DNA of 64,000 nt. Source: Hyphomicrobiales bacterium. GTDB lineage: Bacteria; Pseudomonadota; Alphaproteobacteria; Rhizobiales; Rhizobiaceae. Where the stretch lies: positions 62,001 to 126,000 of the forward strand of contig UBMI01000018.1 in the NCBI GenBank assembly GCA_900466475.1, written 5' to 3'. Below, in pieces: positions 17,384 to 26,073 of the stretch (positions are counted from its first letter, which is position 1; the number at the start of each line of letters is the position of its first letter). Under the pieces are notes generated by a model. It ran no database searches. It worked only from the letters and a program-made list of their open reading frames with translations, and had not been told where the DNA came from. The position numbers and the translations under genes are program-made.

Positions 17384-18289
17384 GTGTGCGTGCAACCAAC
17401 GATCCATCGATATGTGACCGTCAACGGCATTGATATCTTTTATCGCGAGGCAGGGCCTGAAAAAGCACCCGTGGTACTGCTGCCGCACGGCTACCCGTGC
17501 TCGTCGTATGAATTCCGCAATCTCATGCCGAGACTGGCAGATAACTGGCGGCTACTCGCGCCCGACTTTCCCGGCGCCGGCTACAGTGCGACTCCTGATA
17601 ATTTCGAGTACAGCTTCGACGGCTATGCCAACTTGCTGGACAGCTTCGCGACGACGCTTGGCGTGAAACGCTTTGCGCTCTATCTGCACGACTTCGGATC
17701 GCCCATCGGCGCGCGGTTGGCTATCAAGGCACCGGAGCGCATTGCCGCATTTATCATTCAAAATGGCGATATCCCCTACGAGGATGCGCTGGGATCGAAA
17801 TATGCCGAAATCGAGGAGACCTGGCAGCTACCTCGAGCCGACATGAGGCTGAAAGTCGCGGAGGCGATCAACGAGGAGACATTCAGGCAGGAGTTCCTCA
17901 ACCATGTGAGGCCTGAGCTCGCTCAACAAATTCCTCCCGACCTCTGGAAGCTGCATTGGTCGCTGATGACGCCGAAGCGCAGGGAGGTTGCGATTGATCT
18001 GATCTCGGGCCTGAAGGAGAACCGCGCCTGGTTTCCGCAACACCGAAACTACCTCGCCACGCACCGTCCGCCAACGCTGATCGTATGGGGACCTCAGGAC
18101 GGGTACATGCCGGAGAAGTCGGCGCGTGCCTATCTCCGCGACCTTCCTGACGCCGAACTGCATCTTTTGGACGGCGGCCACTGGCTTCTGGAGACCAACC
18201 TAGATGAGGTGGTCTCACTCGTCCGTAACTTTCTTGGCCGGGTTCACCCGTCCGGCAAGGCAAAAGACGCGACGCAATCCGACACTTGA
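17384..18289 (+). CDS. Alpha/beta hydrolase, epoxide hydrolase/haloalkane dehalogenase-like
   Basis: Protein of 301 residues from a GTG start; a second GTG lies two codons on and there is no nearby ATG. The oxyanion motif HGYP is at 35-38. The nucleophile elbow LHDFGSPIG carries an aspartate (Asp103) instead of serine, as in epoxide hydrolases and haloalkane dehalogenases, and the catalytic histidine is in LLDGGHWLLE near 265. Hydrolysis through a covalent aspartyl ester is therefore the expected chemistry. It stands alone between two decayed stretches, so the sequence gives no pathway. A weak GAGAGG precedes the start. Confidence 0.85.
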   Translation: MCVQPTIHRYVTVNGIDIFYREAGPEKAPVVLLPHGYPCSSYEFRNLMPRLADNWRLLAPDFPGAGYSATPDNFEYSFDGYANLLDSFATTLGVKRFALYLHDFGSPIGARLAIKAPERIAAFIIQNGDIPYEDALGSKYAEIEETWQLPRADMRLKVAEAINEETFRQEFLNHVRPELAQQIPPDLWKLHWSLMTPKRREVAIDLISGLKENRAWFPQHRNYLATHRPPTLIVWGPQDGYMPEKSARAYLRDLPDAELHLLDGGHWLLETNLDEVVSLVRNFLGRVHPSGKAKDATQSDT

Positions 18290-18791
18290 ACGGAGGGGAT
18301 GATTGTGAGGGGCATCAAACGGCCGATGTGATCACAACACGATGCTCTCAGGCATCAATTCCGACATCCAGATCAACCATCAGGCCAAAGTGGGCGTTGG
18401 CCCACCGGATCGTCGAATCCAAGCGTTCTGGATTGTATCACGGCCGTCACAGTGTCCTAGGCGCACAGATGCCGGTTCGGCTGGCTGTGGCACGCACGCA
18501 GCAAAAGCGGTTAATGCGGTGTGTTCTTACTTGCTGAGCATGAACTTCGTACAGACGCAAGACCGTGATCGGACCGAGATCGCGGGCGATAGCCGCTGCA
18601 CAGTCTTCGTCTCCGGCGACGTCTGCGACTCGCGCGCAGGTCGTGCCGCACCCTGAATCGTCCTCTTCGGACCGAGCGATCAGGGCATGCATCATGTTGG
18701 CATGATCTGTCCCCTATCTGTCCGCAATCGGCATTTCGCAGTATGCTCCTCTCGATAAAATGTCTTCATGCCCATCCTTGGAGATAACCAA
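18290..18791. other. Intergenic stretch with possible SDR gene scrap
   Basis: About 500 bp without an intact gene. On the minus strand 18558-18647 reads ARVADVAGDEDCAAAIA then RDLGPITVL, which resembles the middle of a short-chain dehydrogenase (before the NNAG motif) but stops matching immediately after. The rest shows no recognisable coding signal. Confidence 0.4.
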
Positions 18792-19355
18792 ATGTCCGCA
18801 GATACCGTACTCCTAGTCATCGATGCCCAGGAATCCTTCCGTCATCGACCCTATTTTCGTGAAGATGAGGTCGGGGTTTATATCGCGTCCCAGCAAGCGC
18901 TGATCGATGGCGCGAAAAGGGCCGCTCTTCCGGTCGTCCAGATATTTCACGTCGAGGAGGCAGGCGTTTTCTCTGAAGGTTCGGGCTTCGTCCGCCCGCT
19001 GGCGCCGCTTCAGATTGAGGCGGATGCGGTGTTTCGCAAGCGCCGCCACAGCGCGCTTGTCGGCAGTGGCCTGGACGTCTGGCTGACTGAAAACCATATC
19101 CGGCGCGTCATTGTCTCCGGCATCCGCACCGAGCAGTGCTGTGAGACGACGGCAAGGCACGCCTCCGATCTCGGTTATGAGGTCGACTATGTCGGCGAGG
19201 CAACATTGACCTTTCCGATGACCGATAAGTCGGGTCGCGAATGGAGTGCCGCCGAGATCAGGGCGCGCACGGAATTGGTCCTTGCCGATCGTTTTGCCCG
19301 CATCGTTAGTGTAGAGCAGGTGCTCAACGGACTTTCAGCACGAGCGGTCGCGTAA
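18792..19355 (+). CDS. Cysteine hydrolase, isochorismatase/nicotinamidase family
   Basis: Protein of 187 residues. The ATG at 18792 is preceded by GGAGA and gives the usual N-terminus; an ATG 24 bp upstream lacks a ribosome-binding site. The catalytic triad of the isochorismatase-like fold is visible: Asp11 in LLVIDAQESF, Lys in FRKRRHSAL near residue 85, and Cys in GIRTEQCCETTAR near residue 113. Such enzymes hydrolyse amides or related bonds of small molecules. The stop TAA overlaps the start of the next gene (TAATG), so it is cotranslated with a GlxA regulator, which may sense its substrate or product. Confidence 0.87.
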   Translation: MSADTVLLVIDAQESFRHRPYFREDEVGVYIASQQALIDGAKRAALPVVQIFHVEEAGVFSEGSGFVRPLAPLQIEADAVFRKRRHSALVGSGLDVWLTENHIRRVIVSGIRTEQCCETTARHASDLGYEVDYVGEATLTFPMTDKSGREWSAAEIRARTELVLADRFARIVSVEQVLNGLSARAVA

Positions 19356-20356
19356 TGGTGGATGGCCCCCGGCGCATCATCCCGGTTTTCGTGGTCGTGC
19401 CGCCGCGGGCGCTCCTGCTCGATATCGCAGGTCCAATGGAAGTCTTGCGCAGAGCCAACCTTGAACAGAAATCGACAGAGTTCGTGCCGACCTACATCGG
19501 ACCTGCCGCTGAGGTGCGAAGTTCGACCGGCCTCGACCTCGCCAAGATTTCTCCGCTTCCGGTACGTTTGCCCGACGACGCGCTTCTTATTGTTTCCGGT
19601 GCGGTGGATGAACCGCTTGCCGGGTCGGTCGAAAGTGGACCGGGAGATGCAGCCCTTGAGGCAGAGATCGTTGAATGGCTAAGTCGGACCGTTCGGCCTG
19701 GCATCCGCCTCGCGACGATCTGTTCCGGTGCCTTGCTTGCGGCGCGGGCGGGACTGCTCGAGGGCTATGAATGCACGACCCACCATTCCATGCTCCAGGA
19801 ACTCGTCCGACTTACTCCGACCGCCCGCGTCCGCGAGAACCGGCTCTATGTCGAGGATGGTGAGCGGCTGACCAGTGCGGGCGTCACCGCGGGGATCGAT
19901 CTCATGCTTGCGGTGGTCGCAAAAGAGGTCGGTCATGCTGTGTCGCTTGCCGTGGCACGCACTCTGGTCATCTATCTCCGCCGGGCTGGCGGTGATCCTC
20001 AGTTGTCGCCGTGGCTGGAAGGGCGAAATCATCTCCATCCGGCAATCCACAGAGCCCAGGATGCCGTCGGCGCCGACCCCTCGCAAAACTGGTCCGTTGA
20101 GACGCTCGCCAAGATCGCCGCGACGAGCCCGCGCAACCTGTCACGGCTTTTCAACGAGCACACCGGCATGAGTGTGACCGACTATGTCAACCGCATGCGA
20201 ATTGCACTCGCAAGAGAACTCATCACCGGCTCGAGGCTCGATATGGAAAACGTCGCTGAACGCATCGGCTTTTCGTCAGCTCGCCAGTTTCGACGGGCCT
20301 GGAGACGACTTCATGATACGCCGCCGGGCCACGTTCGAGGGCCGACCAGAAGCTGA
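19355..20356 (+). CDS. GlxA family transcriptional regulator (DJ-1/PfpI + AraC)
   Basis: Protein of 333 residues. The N-terminal DJ-1-like domain (about 10-190) has LLLDIAGPMEVLRRAN and the nucleophile-elbow-like ATICSGALLAARAGLL. The C-terminal AraC domain has WSVETLAKIAATSPRNLSRLF and ENVAERIGFSSARQFRRAW. The start codon overlaps the stop of the cysteine hydrolase gene, forming a two-gene unit, so the regulator probably controls its own operon or a nearby catabolic set. The ligand is unknown. Confidence 0.87.
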   Translation: MVDGPRRIIPVFVVVPPRALLLDIAGPMEVLRRANLEQKSTEFVPTYIGPAAEVRSSTGLDLAKISPLPVRLPDDALLIVSGAVDEPLAGSVESGPGDAALEAEIVEWLSRTVRPGIRLATICSGALLAARAGLLEGYECTTHHSMLQELVRLTPTARVRENRLYVEDGERLTSAGVTAGIDLMLAVVAKEVGHAVSLAVARTLVIYLRRAGGDPQLSPWLEGRNHLHPAIHRAQDAVGADPSQNWSVETLAKIAATSPRNLSRLFNEHTGMSVTDYVNRMRIALARELITGSRLDMENVAERIGFSSARQFRRAWRRLHDTPPGHVRGPTRS

Positions 20357-20813
20357 CAGGCTTGATCAAACCTTAACGGGGGCTGTCGTCTGATGAACAA
20401 AAAAGAGGCCGCGAGCGTAGGGCCGGGCCTTTAGGTGTGAAGGTCAAAAAACCTCCAGAGGGGAACAGCTGACGTAGCGGGCCGGGAGGAATGGACCGCC
20501 GTGGATCGCCAACTGTCGCGATGATGACCGAAGGTCGTTGCTCATGCGAAGTATAAGGCACTCAAAACGAGGCGCTCTTTGACAAATTCTACCGCAGGCG
20601 CCCCTGGAGTCCTGCAATCAGCCGCCGAATATCGAAAGACATTTTCGGCGAGTGGCTGCCGCTGCGCATCGAGAATGACGGTTGCGCTCTTGGCGCGATG
20701 CCCGGGAACCGTCCGACGGGGGGCGGGCAGCCAGTCCGTAAAGTGGAATCCAATGCTGGCGATCCTTGGCCGACAGCTGTATGCAGCTTGCGGAAGACGA
20801 ACGAAGGTCACCG
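20357..20813. other. Intergenic stretch without recognisable gene
   Basis: About 450 bp. Short open frames on both strands give low-complexity Arg/Ser/Ala-rich peptides without domains. The stretch probably contains the promoter of the small membrane-protein gene at 20814. I see no repeat or RNA gene here. Confidence 0.5.
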
Positions 20814-21146
20814 ATGAGAATAGAATTTCTGCTTTGGCTCGCTGGCGCGATGGCAACATTTCTGGGCGCGGCGACCGCTTCGCGCACCTATATCGCGACC
20901 AACAGCATTCTTGTGTTGATCCTGTCGCTCGCCCTTTATTGCGTGGGTAATCTCATCATGGTGCGGCTCATGAGAGAGGGCGGAATGGGGCTTGCAATAT
21001 CGGTTTCCGCCGTTGCTCAGCTGTTGCTCATCAACGTGATTGCATATTTTGTTTTTGACGAGCGGCTTGCTCCGTCACAGATGCTAGGCGCGGGGCTAGG
21101 TCTGGTCGCAATGATGCTTTTGTTGTTCCCAATTGGGGAAAGATAG
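20814..21146 (+). CDS. Small multidrug-resistance/EamA-like membrane protein
   Basis: Protein of 110 residues from the ATG at 20814, which has AAGG eight bases upstream and begins directly with a membrane helix (MRIEFLLWLAGAMATFLGAA). Four hydrophobic segments are seen, ending in PSQMLGAGLGLVAMMLLLFP, the typical last helix of the DMT superfamily (SMR proteins, half-size EamA). SMR proteins work as dimers. The function and substrate are not deducible, and both flanks are non-coding. Confidence 0.65.
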   Translation: MRIEFLLWLAGAMATFLGAATASRTYIATNSILVLILSLALYCVGNLIMVRLMREGGMGLAISVSAVAQLLLINVIAYFVFDERLAPSQMLGAGLGLVAMMLLLFPIGER

Positions 21147-21844
21147 CAGTCCCGAAGCGGCTGGTTTCGAAAGATGCGAAGTCAGAACGCAGAGAAGGGT
21201 AGTATCTCTTTTGTGCCCCCAAGGGGATAGCGCGACTGCGAAAGCCTGCATCGAATGATGTATACCGGAATCCGCATCCCCTAGAACGGTCGCGCACGTC
21301 GCTGGCCGGTGTCCCGGTCGGCTACTGATATCCGATGTTCAGGGCGAGCCCGGACATATCGGTTGAAGACCTGGAAGGAAATTCCTCCAGGCCGTGAAGT
21401 CGCGCCTGATTGTCAGAATCCCTAAAAGCGCGATCCCATTTTTGCAACAGCATGCAGCCCGCGACGGGAGATAAGATCTCGTTTCGTCATCGCTCGCCTA
21501 TAGCGCGATCTCTCCTGTCGCCGAGCGCATGATTTTTTTAAATTAATACCTATCGCATCGATTGAAAAGGAGTATCGTAACGCTAGTTTAAATTGTTAAG
21601 ACGTTGGCGTCGATGCGTCTGGTCGTGATACGCATGCCGCCAGCTCTGCTCCGACTGAGGGACCGGAAATGCCTGAAAAACCCCTAAATCATTGCATTCT
21701 GAGAAATGAACCTCTCCGGAAACATCCTGAGAATAAGGACCGCGACCGAGAGCCCAGCCGTCGAATGACATGCCCAAAAGGGCTTCATCACCGCTGGTCG
21801 TGCCTCATCATTGTTCGATGAATTACCACACGGAGAGGTAGACG
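21147..21844. other. AT-richer intergenic stretch of about 700 bp
   Basis: No convincing gene. The stretch contains an imperfect hairpin CCTGGAAGGAAATTCCTCCAGG-like at 21370-21391 (given here only as its outline), a TA-rich segment around 21530-21600, and a possible 50-codon frame at 21669-21821 preceded by GAGGGA that encodes a very basic peptide of unknown nature. Confidence 0.4.
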
Positions 21845-22432
21845 ATGTGGAGGCGTGAAGTGGTTGTCGTAGCGACGCTTGTATCCCTGTTTACGGTTCA
21901 GGCTGCCCGCGCGGACGGTCCTGCCGGTGCAGCCCGTGGGCTGAAGACGGCGCCCGTGTTCAGCTATATTTCTGAAAAGCGCCGAACTGCAGCACCATTC
22001 GCGCATGTGATGTTTTGCGCTCGAAATCCGGATGAATGTACGGTTCGCGGCGATGTTTCCGAAGTTCCCTTGAGCCCCCTTGCGGAGAAGCAACTTGGCG
22101 ATATCAACGCGTCGGTCAACCGCTCGATCCGTCCGACGGACGAACGGCAGGGCGATGTCTGGCAGGTGAACGTCAAGGCAGGCGATTGTGAGGATTTCGC
22201 GTTGACGAAACGCGACCACCTCATCGCCATGGGCTGGTCGTCGAAAGCACTGCGGATCGCCGTGACCAAGACGCCTGCCGGTAAAGGTCACGCGGTTCTG
22301 GTCGTCAAGACCGATCGCGGCGATCTGGTGCTCGACAACCGCACGAATGCGATCAAGGGCTGGAAGGATACGGATCTTCGCTGGCTGATGATCCAGTCAG
22401 GCGATGATCCGAAGATATGGTACGAACTCTAA
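21845..22432 (+). CDS. Transglutaminase-like cysteine peptidase (BTLCP family)
   Basis: Secreted protein of 195 residues. Residues 1-23 form a signal peptide ending AARADG. The catalytic triad of the bacterial transglutaminase-like cysteine proteinase family is clear: Cys in GDCEDFALTKRDHLI, His in GKGHAVLVV and Asp in LVLDNRT. The ribosome-binding site is GGAGAGG. LapG, a relative, cleaves a surface adhesin under control of the c-di-GMP receptor LapD, but no LapD-like or adhesin gene is next to it here. Many rhizobia carry several such short paralogs of unknown target. Confidence 0.88.
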   Translation: MWRREVVVVATLVSLFTVQAARADGPAGAARGLKTAPVFSYISEKRRTAAPFAHVMFCARNPDECTVRGDVSEVPLSPLAEKQLGDINASVNRSIRPTDERQGDVWQVNVKAGDCEDFALTKRDHLIAMGWSSKALRIAVTKTPAGKGHAVLVVKTDRGDLVLDNRTNAIKGWKDTDLRWLMIQSGDDPKIWYEL

Positions 22433-22680
22433 GTATGCAGACATGTTGCGGGTTCGAACCCATATGCGGCGACCGAATGTCGATGGCAGGGAAGGCGGCG
22501 TTCTGAGCCCGCAGAATGTCCGCGCCGAAATCCGCCGCCTCGGTTGCGATCGGCACCTTTGAACACGCGTTGATGGAACCTTCGTCATCTAATCGATCTT
22601 ATCGAAAAGAATCCATTGACCTGACGCCCTGCTTGCATCTTCTATCCGCCCCCACATGAGGAAGGCTGGCAGGAGGGCAT

Positions 22681-23556
22681 ATGCAAGTCCTATCGAGCAT
22701 TAAGGCGATGCGCGTAGCACTGGCATCAGCAAAGGCAAACGGCGGAGACGTCGGTTTCGTGCCTACGATGGGCTATCTTCATGCAGGTCATATGGAACTT
22801 GTCGCGCGAGCCCGCGCTCAGAACCAGATTGTCGTTGCCTCGATCTTCGTCAATCCGCTCCAGTTCGGGCCGACGGAGGACCTCAGTCGGTATCCGCGCG
22901 ATCTGGAACGTGACCAGGCGATGCTGGAAGAGGCCGGCGTCGATATTCTCTTTGCGCCCGGCGTCGAGGATATGTATCCGCACCCGATGAAAACCGTCGT
23001 TGATGTGCCCGAGCTTGGCTGCGAGCTGGAAGGTGCCGTTCGACCAGGGCATTTTGCCGGCGTGACTACTGTCGTCAGCAAGCTTTTTAACATCGTACAG
23101 CCAGACAACGCCTATTTCGGCGAGAAGGATTACCAGCAGGTTGCCATCATCAAACGGATGGCAGACGATCTGGCGCTGCCCGTGCGCATCGTTTCCGTGC
23201 CGACGGTGCGGGATGCCGATGGTCTCGCTCTCTCTTCTCGCAATGTCTACCTCAGCGAAGAGCAGCGACGCGCTGCAGTCATCGTCCCTCGCGCGCTGGA
23301 CGAGGCGGAGCGCCTTGTCAACCAAGGCCTGACCGACCCGCAGCTTCTTGAAGCAAAGCTCGTCGACTTCATCGGGCGTGAACCGTTGGCAAAGCCTGAG
23401 GTCGTCGCTGTAAGGGATGCCTCGACGTTGAAGCACGTCGCGAAAATCGACGATCCGGTGGTTGTCGCACTGTTCGTGCGGATTGGCACGACCAAGCTTC
23501 TGGACAACCGGGTGATTGCGAAAAAAGGTTCGTCTGGAACGGGAGAGAAATCATGA
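22681..23556 (+). CDS. panC: Pantoate--beta-alanine ligase (pantothenate synthetase)
   Basis: Cytoplasmic enzyme of 291 residues that joins pantoate and beta-alanine with ATP to make pantothenate, the last step of vitamin B5 synthesis. It shows the HIGH-like GFVPTMGYLHAGHMELV (25-41), NPLQFGPTEDLSRYPR, GHFAGVTTVVSKLFNIVQPD, FGEKDYQQ and the KMSKS-like LALSSRNVYLS. GGAGGG precedes the start. The last 4 bp overlap panB (ATGA). The panC-panB order and overlap match the plasmid-borne panCB of Rhizobium etli. Confidence 0.97.
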   Translation: MQVLSSIKAMRVALASAKANGGDVGFVPTMGYLHAGHMELVARARAQNQIVVASIFVNPLQFGPTEDLSRYPRDLERDQAMLEEAGVDILFAPGVEDMYPHPMKTVVDVPELGCELEGAVRPGHFAGVTTVVSKLFNIVQPDNAYFGEKDYQQVAIIKRMADDLALPVRIVSVPTVRDADGLALSSRNVYLSEEQRRAAVIVPRALDEAERLVNQGLTDPQLLEAKLVDFIGREPLAKPEVVAVRDASTLKHVAKIDDPVVVALFVRIGTTKLLDNRVIAKKGSSGTGEKS

Positions 23557-24374
23557 GCGCTGTCGGTTCCGCAAAGCGCCTGACGCCATCACGGATCCGG
23601 GCGATGAAGGGCGGCACGCCGATCGTGTGTCTGACGGCCTACACGACGCCGATGGCGCGGCTCCTGGACGAACACTGTGATCTCCTGCTTGTTGGAGATT
23701 CGCTCGGCATGGTCCTCTATGGCATGGACAGCACCGTGGCGGTAACGCTCGACATGATGATCGCCCATGGCAAGGCGGTGATGCGTGGTGTCGAGAGAGC
23801 CTGCGTGGTCGTCGACATGCCCTTCGGCAGCTACCAGGAGTCGAAGGAGCTTGCCTACCGCAATGCCGTGCGCGTTCTGCAGGAAACCGGGTGTGACGCG
23901 GTCAAGCTCGAAGGCGGCCAGGAGATGGCCGAGACAATTTCCTTCCTCGCAGCGCGCGGCATTCCGGTGCTGGGCCATATCGGGCTCATGCCGCAGCAGG
24001 TTCATACCGCCGGCGGCTACCGATCTGTCGGTCATTCCGAGGAGGAGGTTGCCAAGATCCGGCGTGACGCCGACGCGATCGGCAATTCCGGGGCCTTTGC
24101 CGTCGTCATCGAGGGTACGGTGGAGACATTTGCGCGTGAGGTGACAACGGCAATTCCTGTTCCGACCATCGGGATTGGAGCTTCGGTTGCCTGCGACGGC
24201 CAGATCCTCGTCTCGGACGACATGCTTGGACTATTCAACGACTTCACGCCGCGCTTCGTCAAACGGTACGATGAACTTGGAAAAAGGGCAGCGGTGGCGA
24301 TTGCCGCCTATGCAGACGAGGTGCGTTCCCGCGCATTCCCCACCGACAAACATACATTCAAACGTCGGTCTTGA
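23553..24374 (+). CDS. panB: 3-methyl-2-oxobutanoate hydroxymethyltransferase
   Basis: Ketopantoate hydroxymethyltransferase, 273 residues, which transfers a hydroxymethyl group from 5,10-methylene-THF to alpha-ketoisovalerate. Family motifs are complete: PIVCLTAYTTPMARLLDEHCD, LVGDSLGMVLYG, VVVDMPFGSYQ, VKLEGG, PVLGHIGLMPQ and TIGIGASVACDGQILV. It overlaps panC by 4 bp. The third step, ketopantoate reductase (panE or ilvC), is not in the window. Confidence 0.97.
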   Translation: MSAVGSAKRLTPSRIRAMKGGTPIVCLTAYTTPMARLLDEHCDLLLVGDSLGMVLYGMDSTVAVTLDMMIAHGKAVMRGVERACVVVDMPFGSYQESKELAYRNAVRVLQETGCDAVKLEGGQEMAETISFLAARGIPVLGHIGLMPQQVHTAGGYRSVGHSEEEVAKIRRDADAIGNSGAFAVVIEGTVETFAREVTTAIPVPTIGIGASVACDGQILVSDDMLGLFNDFTPRFVKRYDELGKRAAVAIAAYADEVRSRAFPTDKHTFKRRS

Positions 24375-24664
24375 TTGTGAAGGCCCTATCGATCGGGAGC
24401 CGGTGATGAACCGCATCGCCCTTTTGATCACCAGTGCAGAATTGGCTCCATGAGAGGCCGAATTGCATAATCGGGAGCAAAAATCTTAAAACTGCGTACC
24501 GATCCGCGCAAAACTGGGCTGTAATCGTCGCCCTCCATACGATAAATGCTTTTTCAGCGACCGCCGCTGACAATTCACTTCCCAAGCCCCGATCGCCTCA
24601 TAAACAGCCCGCACGAAAACCGACGACGGCCCGATATGATTCCGGCCGCTCAGGAGGAAGATCC

Positions 24665-25867
24665 ATGGCATCCGTTGCCGAGAGCGCCCCCCGCTTTGAA
24701 AAGACCGCAATGTCCATTCTGGTGGCAGTCAGCTTCTGCCACATGCTCAACGACATCATGCAGTCGCTGCTTGCCTCGCTCTATCCGCTCTTCAAGGCGA
24801 ACTACAACCTCGATTTCGTGCAGATCGGCCTTCTGACGATGACCTTCCAGGTCACGGCCTCGCTGCTCCAGCCGCTCGTCGGCATCGTCACCGACCGTTG
24901 GCCGATGCCCTATTCGCTGCCGATCGGCATGGCGAGCACATTCTGCGGTCTGATCCTGCTCGGCAATGCCGGCAGCTTTGAGTTGCTCCTGGTCGCCGCC
25001 AGCCTCATTGGCTTCGGCTCGGCCGTCTTCCATCCGGAATCCTCGCGCGTCGCGCGCCTTGCTTCCGGCGGCCGCCACGGCTTTGCCCAGTCCTTCTTTC
25101 AGGTCGGCGGCAATGCAGGCCAGGCGATCGGTCCGCTGCTGGCCGCCTTCATCGTGTTGCCGAACGGTCAGCACAGCGTGTCCTGGCTTTCCGGTATCGC
25201 CATGGTTGGCATTGTGGTCCTGAGCTGGGTCGGCAACTGGTACGTGAGCCACCGTCGTCAGAACGCCAGCAAGGCGGCCCCGAGCCGCACGCTGCCCCTG
25301 CCTCAGAGCAAGGTCGTCACGGCGCTGCTCATCCTCGTGCTGCTGACGGCGACGAAGAATGTCTACATGGCAAGCGTCTCGAGCTACTTCACCTTCTATG
25401 TCATCGATCGTTTCCAACTCGATGTGCAGCAGGCGCAGCTCATGCTCTTCCTGTTCCTGGGGTCCGTTGCGACCGGTACCTTCCTCGGCGGCCCGATCGG
25501 GGATCGTTTTGGTGCCCGTTTCGTCATCTGGTTCTCGATCCTCGGCGTGATCCCCTTCGCGCTGCTGCTCCCCTATGCGAACCTCTTCTGGACGGGCGTG
25601 CTCAGCGTTGTCATCGGCCTGATCTTCGCCTCTGCCTTTTCAGCCATCGTCGTCTTCGCGCAGGAACTGGTGCCAGGTCGCGTCGGGCTGATCGCCGGCG
25701 TTTTCTTCGGCTTCGCCTTCGGTGCGGGCGGTCTCGGTGCGGCTTTGCTCGGCGGTTTTGCCGACTCGCACGGTATCGCCTTCGTATATCGTATCTGCTC
25801 CTACCTGCCGCTCCTCGGTCTGTTCACCATCTTCCTGCCGCGCATCCCAAAACATCGAGCGGTTTAA
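24665..25867 (+). CDS. MFS transporter, fosmidomycin-resistance (Fsr) type
   Basis: Twelve-helix major facilitator of 400 residues. The ATG at 24665 follows a strong AGGAGGA and starts just before the first helix. The MFS loop 2-3 motif appears as GIVTDRWPMPYSLP and again in the second half as GGPIGDRFGARFVIW. FGSAVFHPESSRVARLASGGRHGFAQS is characteristic of the Fsr branch. Members export fosmidomycin or other small molecules; the natural substrate is unknown. A strong terminator follows, so it is probably monocistronic. Confidence 0.87.
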   Translation: MASVAESAPRFEKTAMSILVAVSFCHMLNDIMQSLLASLYPLFKANYNLDFVQIGLLTMTFQVTASLLQPLVGIVTDRWPMPYSLPIGMASTFCGLILLGNAGSFELLLVAASLIGFGSAVFHPESSRVARLASGGRHGFAQSFFQVGGNAGQAIGPLLAAFIVLPNGQHSVSWLSGIAMVGIVVLSWVGNWYVSHRRQNASKAAPSRTLPLPQSKVVTALLILVLLTATKNVYMASVSSYFTFYVIDRFQLDVQQAQLMLFLFLGSVATGTFLGGPIGDRFGARFVIWFSILGVIPFALLLPYANLFWTGVLSVVIGLIFASAFSAIVVFAQELVPGRVGLIAGVFFGFAFGAGGLGAALLGGFADSHGIAFVYRICSYLPLLGLFTIFLPRIPKHRAV

Positions 25868-25880
25868 GTTTCGCACTCGG

Positions 25881-25913
25881 AAAGAGGCACCGAAATGCTT
25901 TCGGTGCCTCTTT
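25881..25913 (+). terminator. Rho-independent terminator after MFS gene
   Basis: AAAGAGGCACCGAAA and TTTCGGTGCCTCTTT form a perfect 15-bp stem with a 3-nt loop and a U-rich right end, 13 bp after the stop codon. Confidence 0.9.
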
Positions 25914-26073
25914 GGTATCCCGGCAGGCGCACGGCGCGGCGTCGCGTTGAAACGAACATTTTTTCCCCGGTCTTCAGCGAAGACGGATCGTCATTTCTTT
26001 AATCTACTATTTTGATCGATAATATCTGTCTTGTGATGGAGCCATCGACGGCGCGATAGCGGAAGGAAATGAT

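Noticed and set aside
18447..18695. Minus-strand 82-codon frame as an intact gene
   Set aside because: Only its middle resembles an SDR. The frame as a whole is not a plausible protein and is better seen as a scrap.
20542..20859. Minus-strand 105-codon frame opposite the start of the small membrane-protein gene
   Set aside because: No domain. It overlaps the better-supported + strand gene with a proper start and four helices.
21669..21821. Possible 50-codon gene preceded by GAGGGA
   Set aside because: The peptide is extremely basic and Pro/His-rich with no recognisable family. One ribosome-binding-site-like run is not enough to call it.
22450..22461. GGGTTCGAACCC, resembling the T-arm of a tRNA
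   Set aside because: No acceptor, D or anticodon stem can be drawn around it on either strand, and upstream DNA is the end of a coding gene. It is a simple palindrome.
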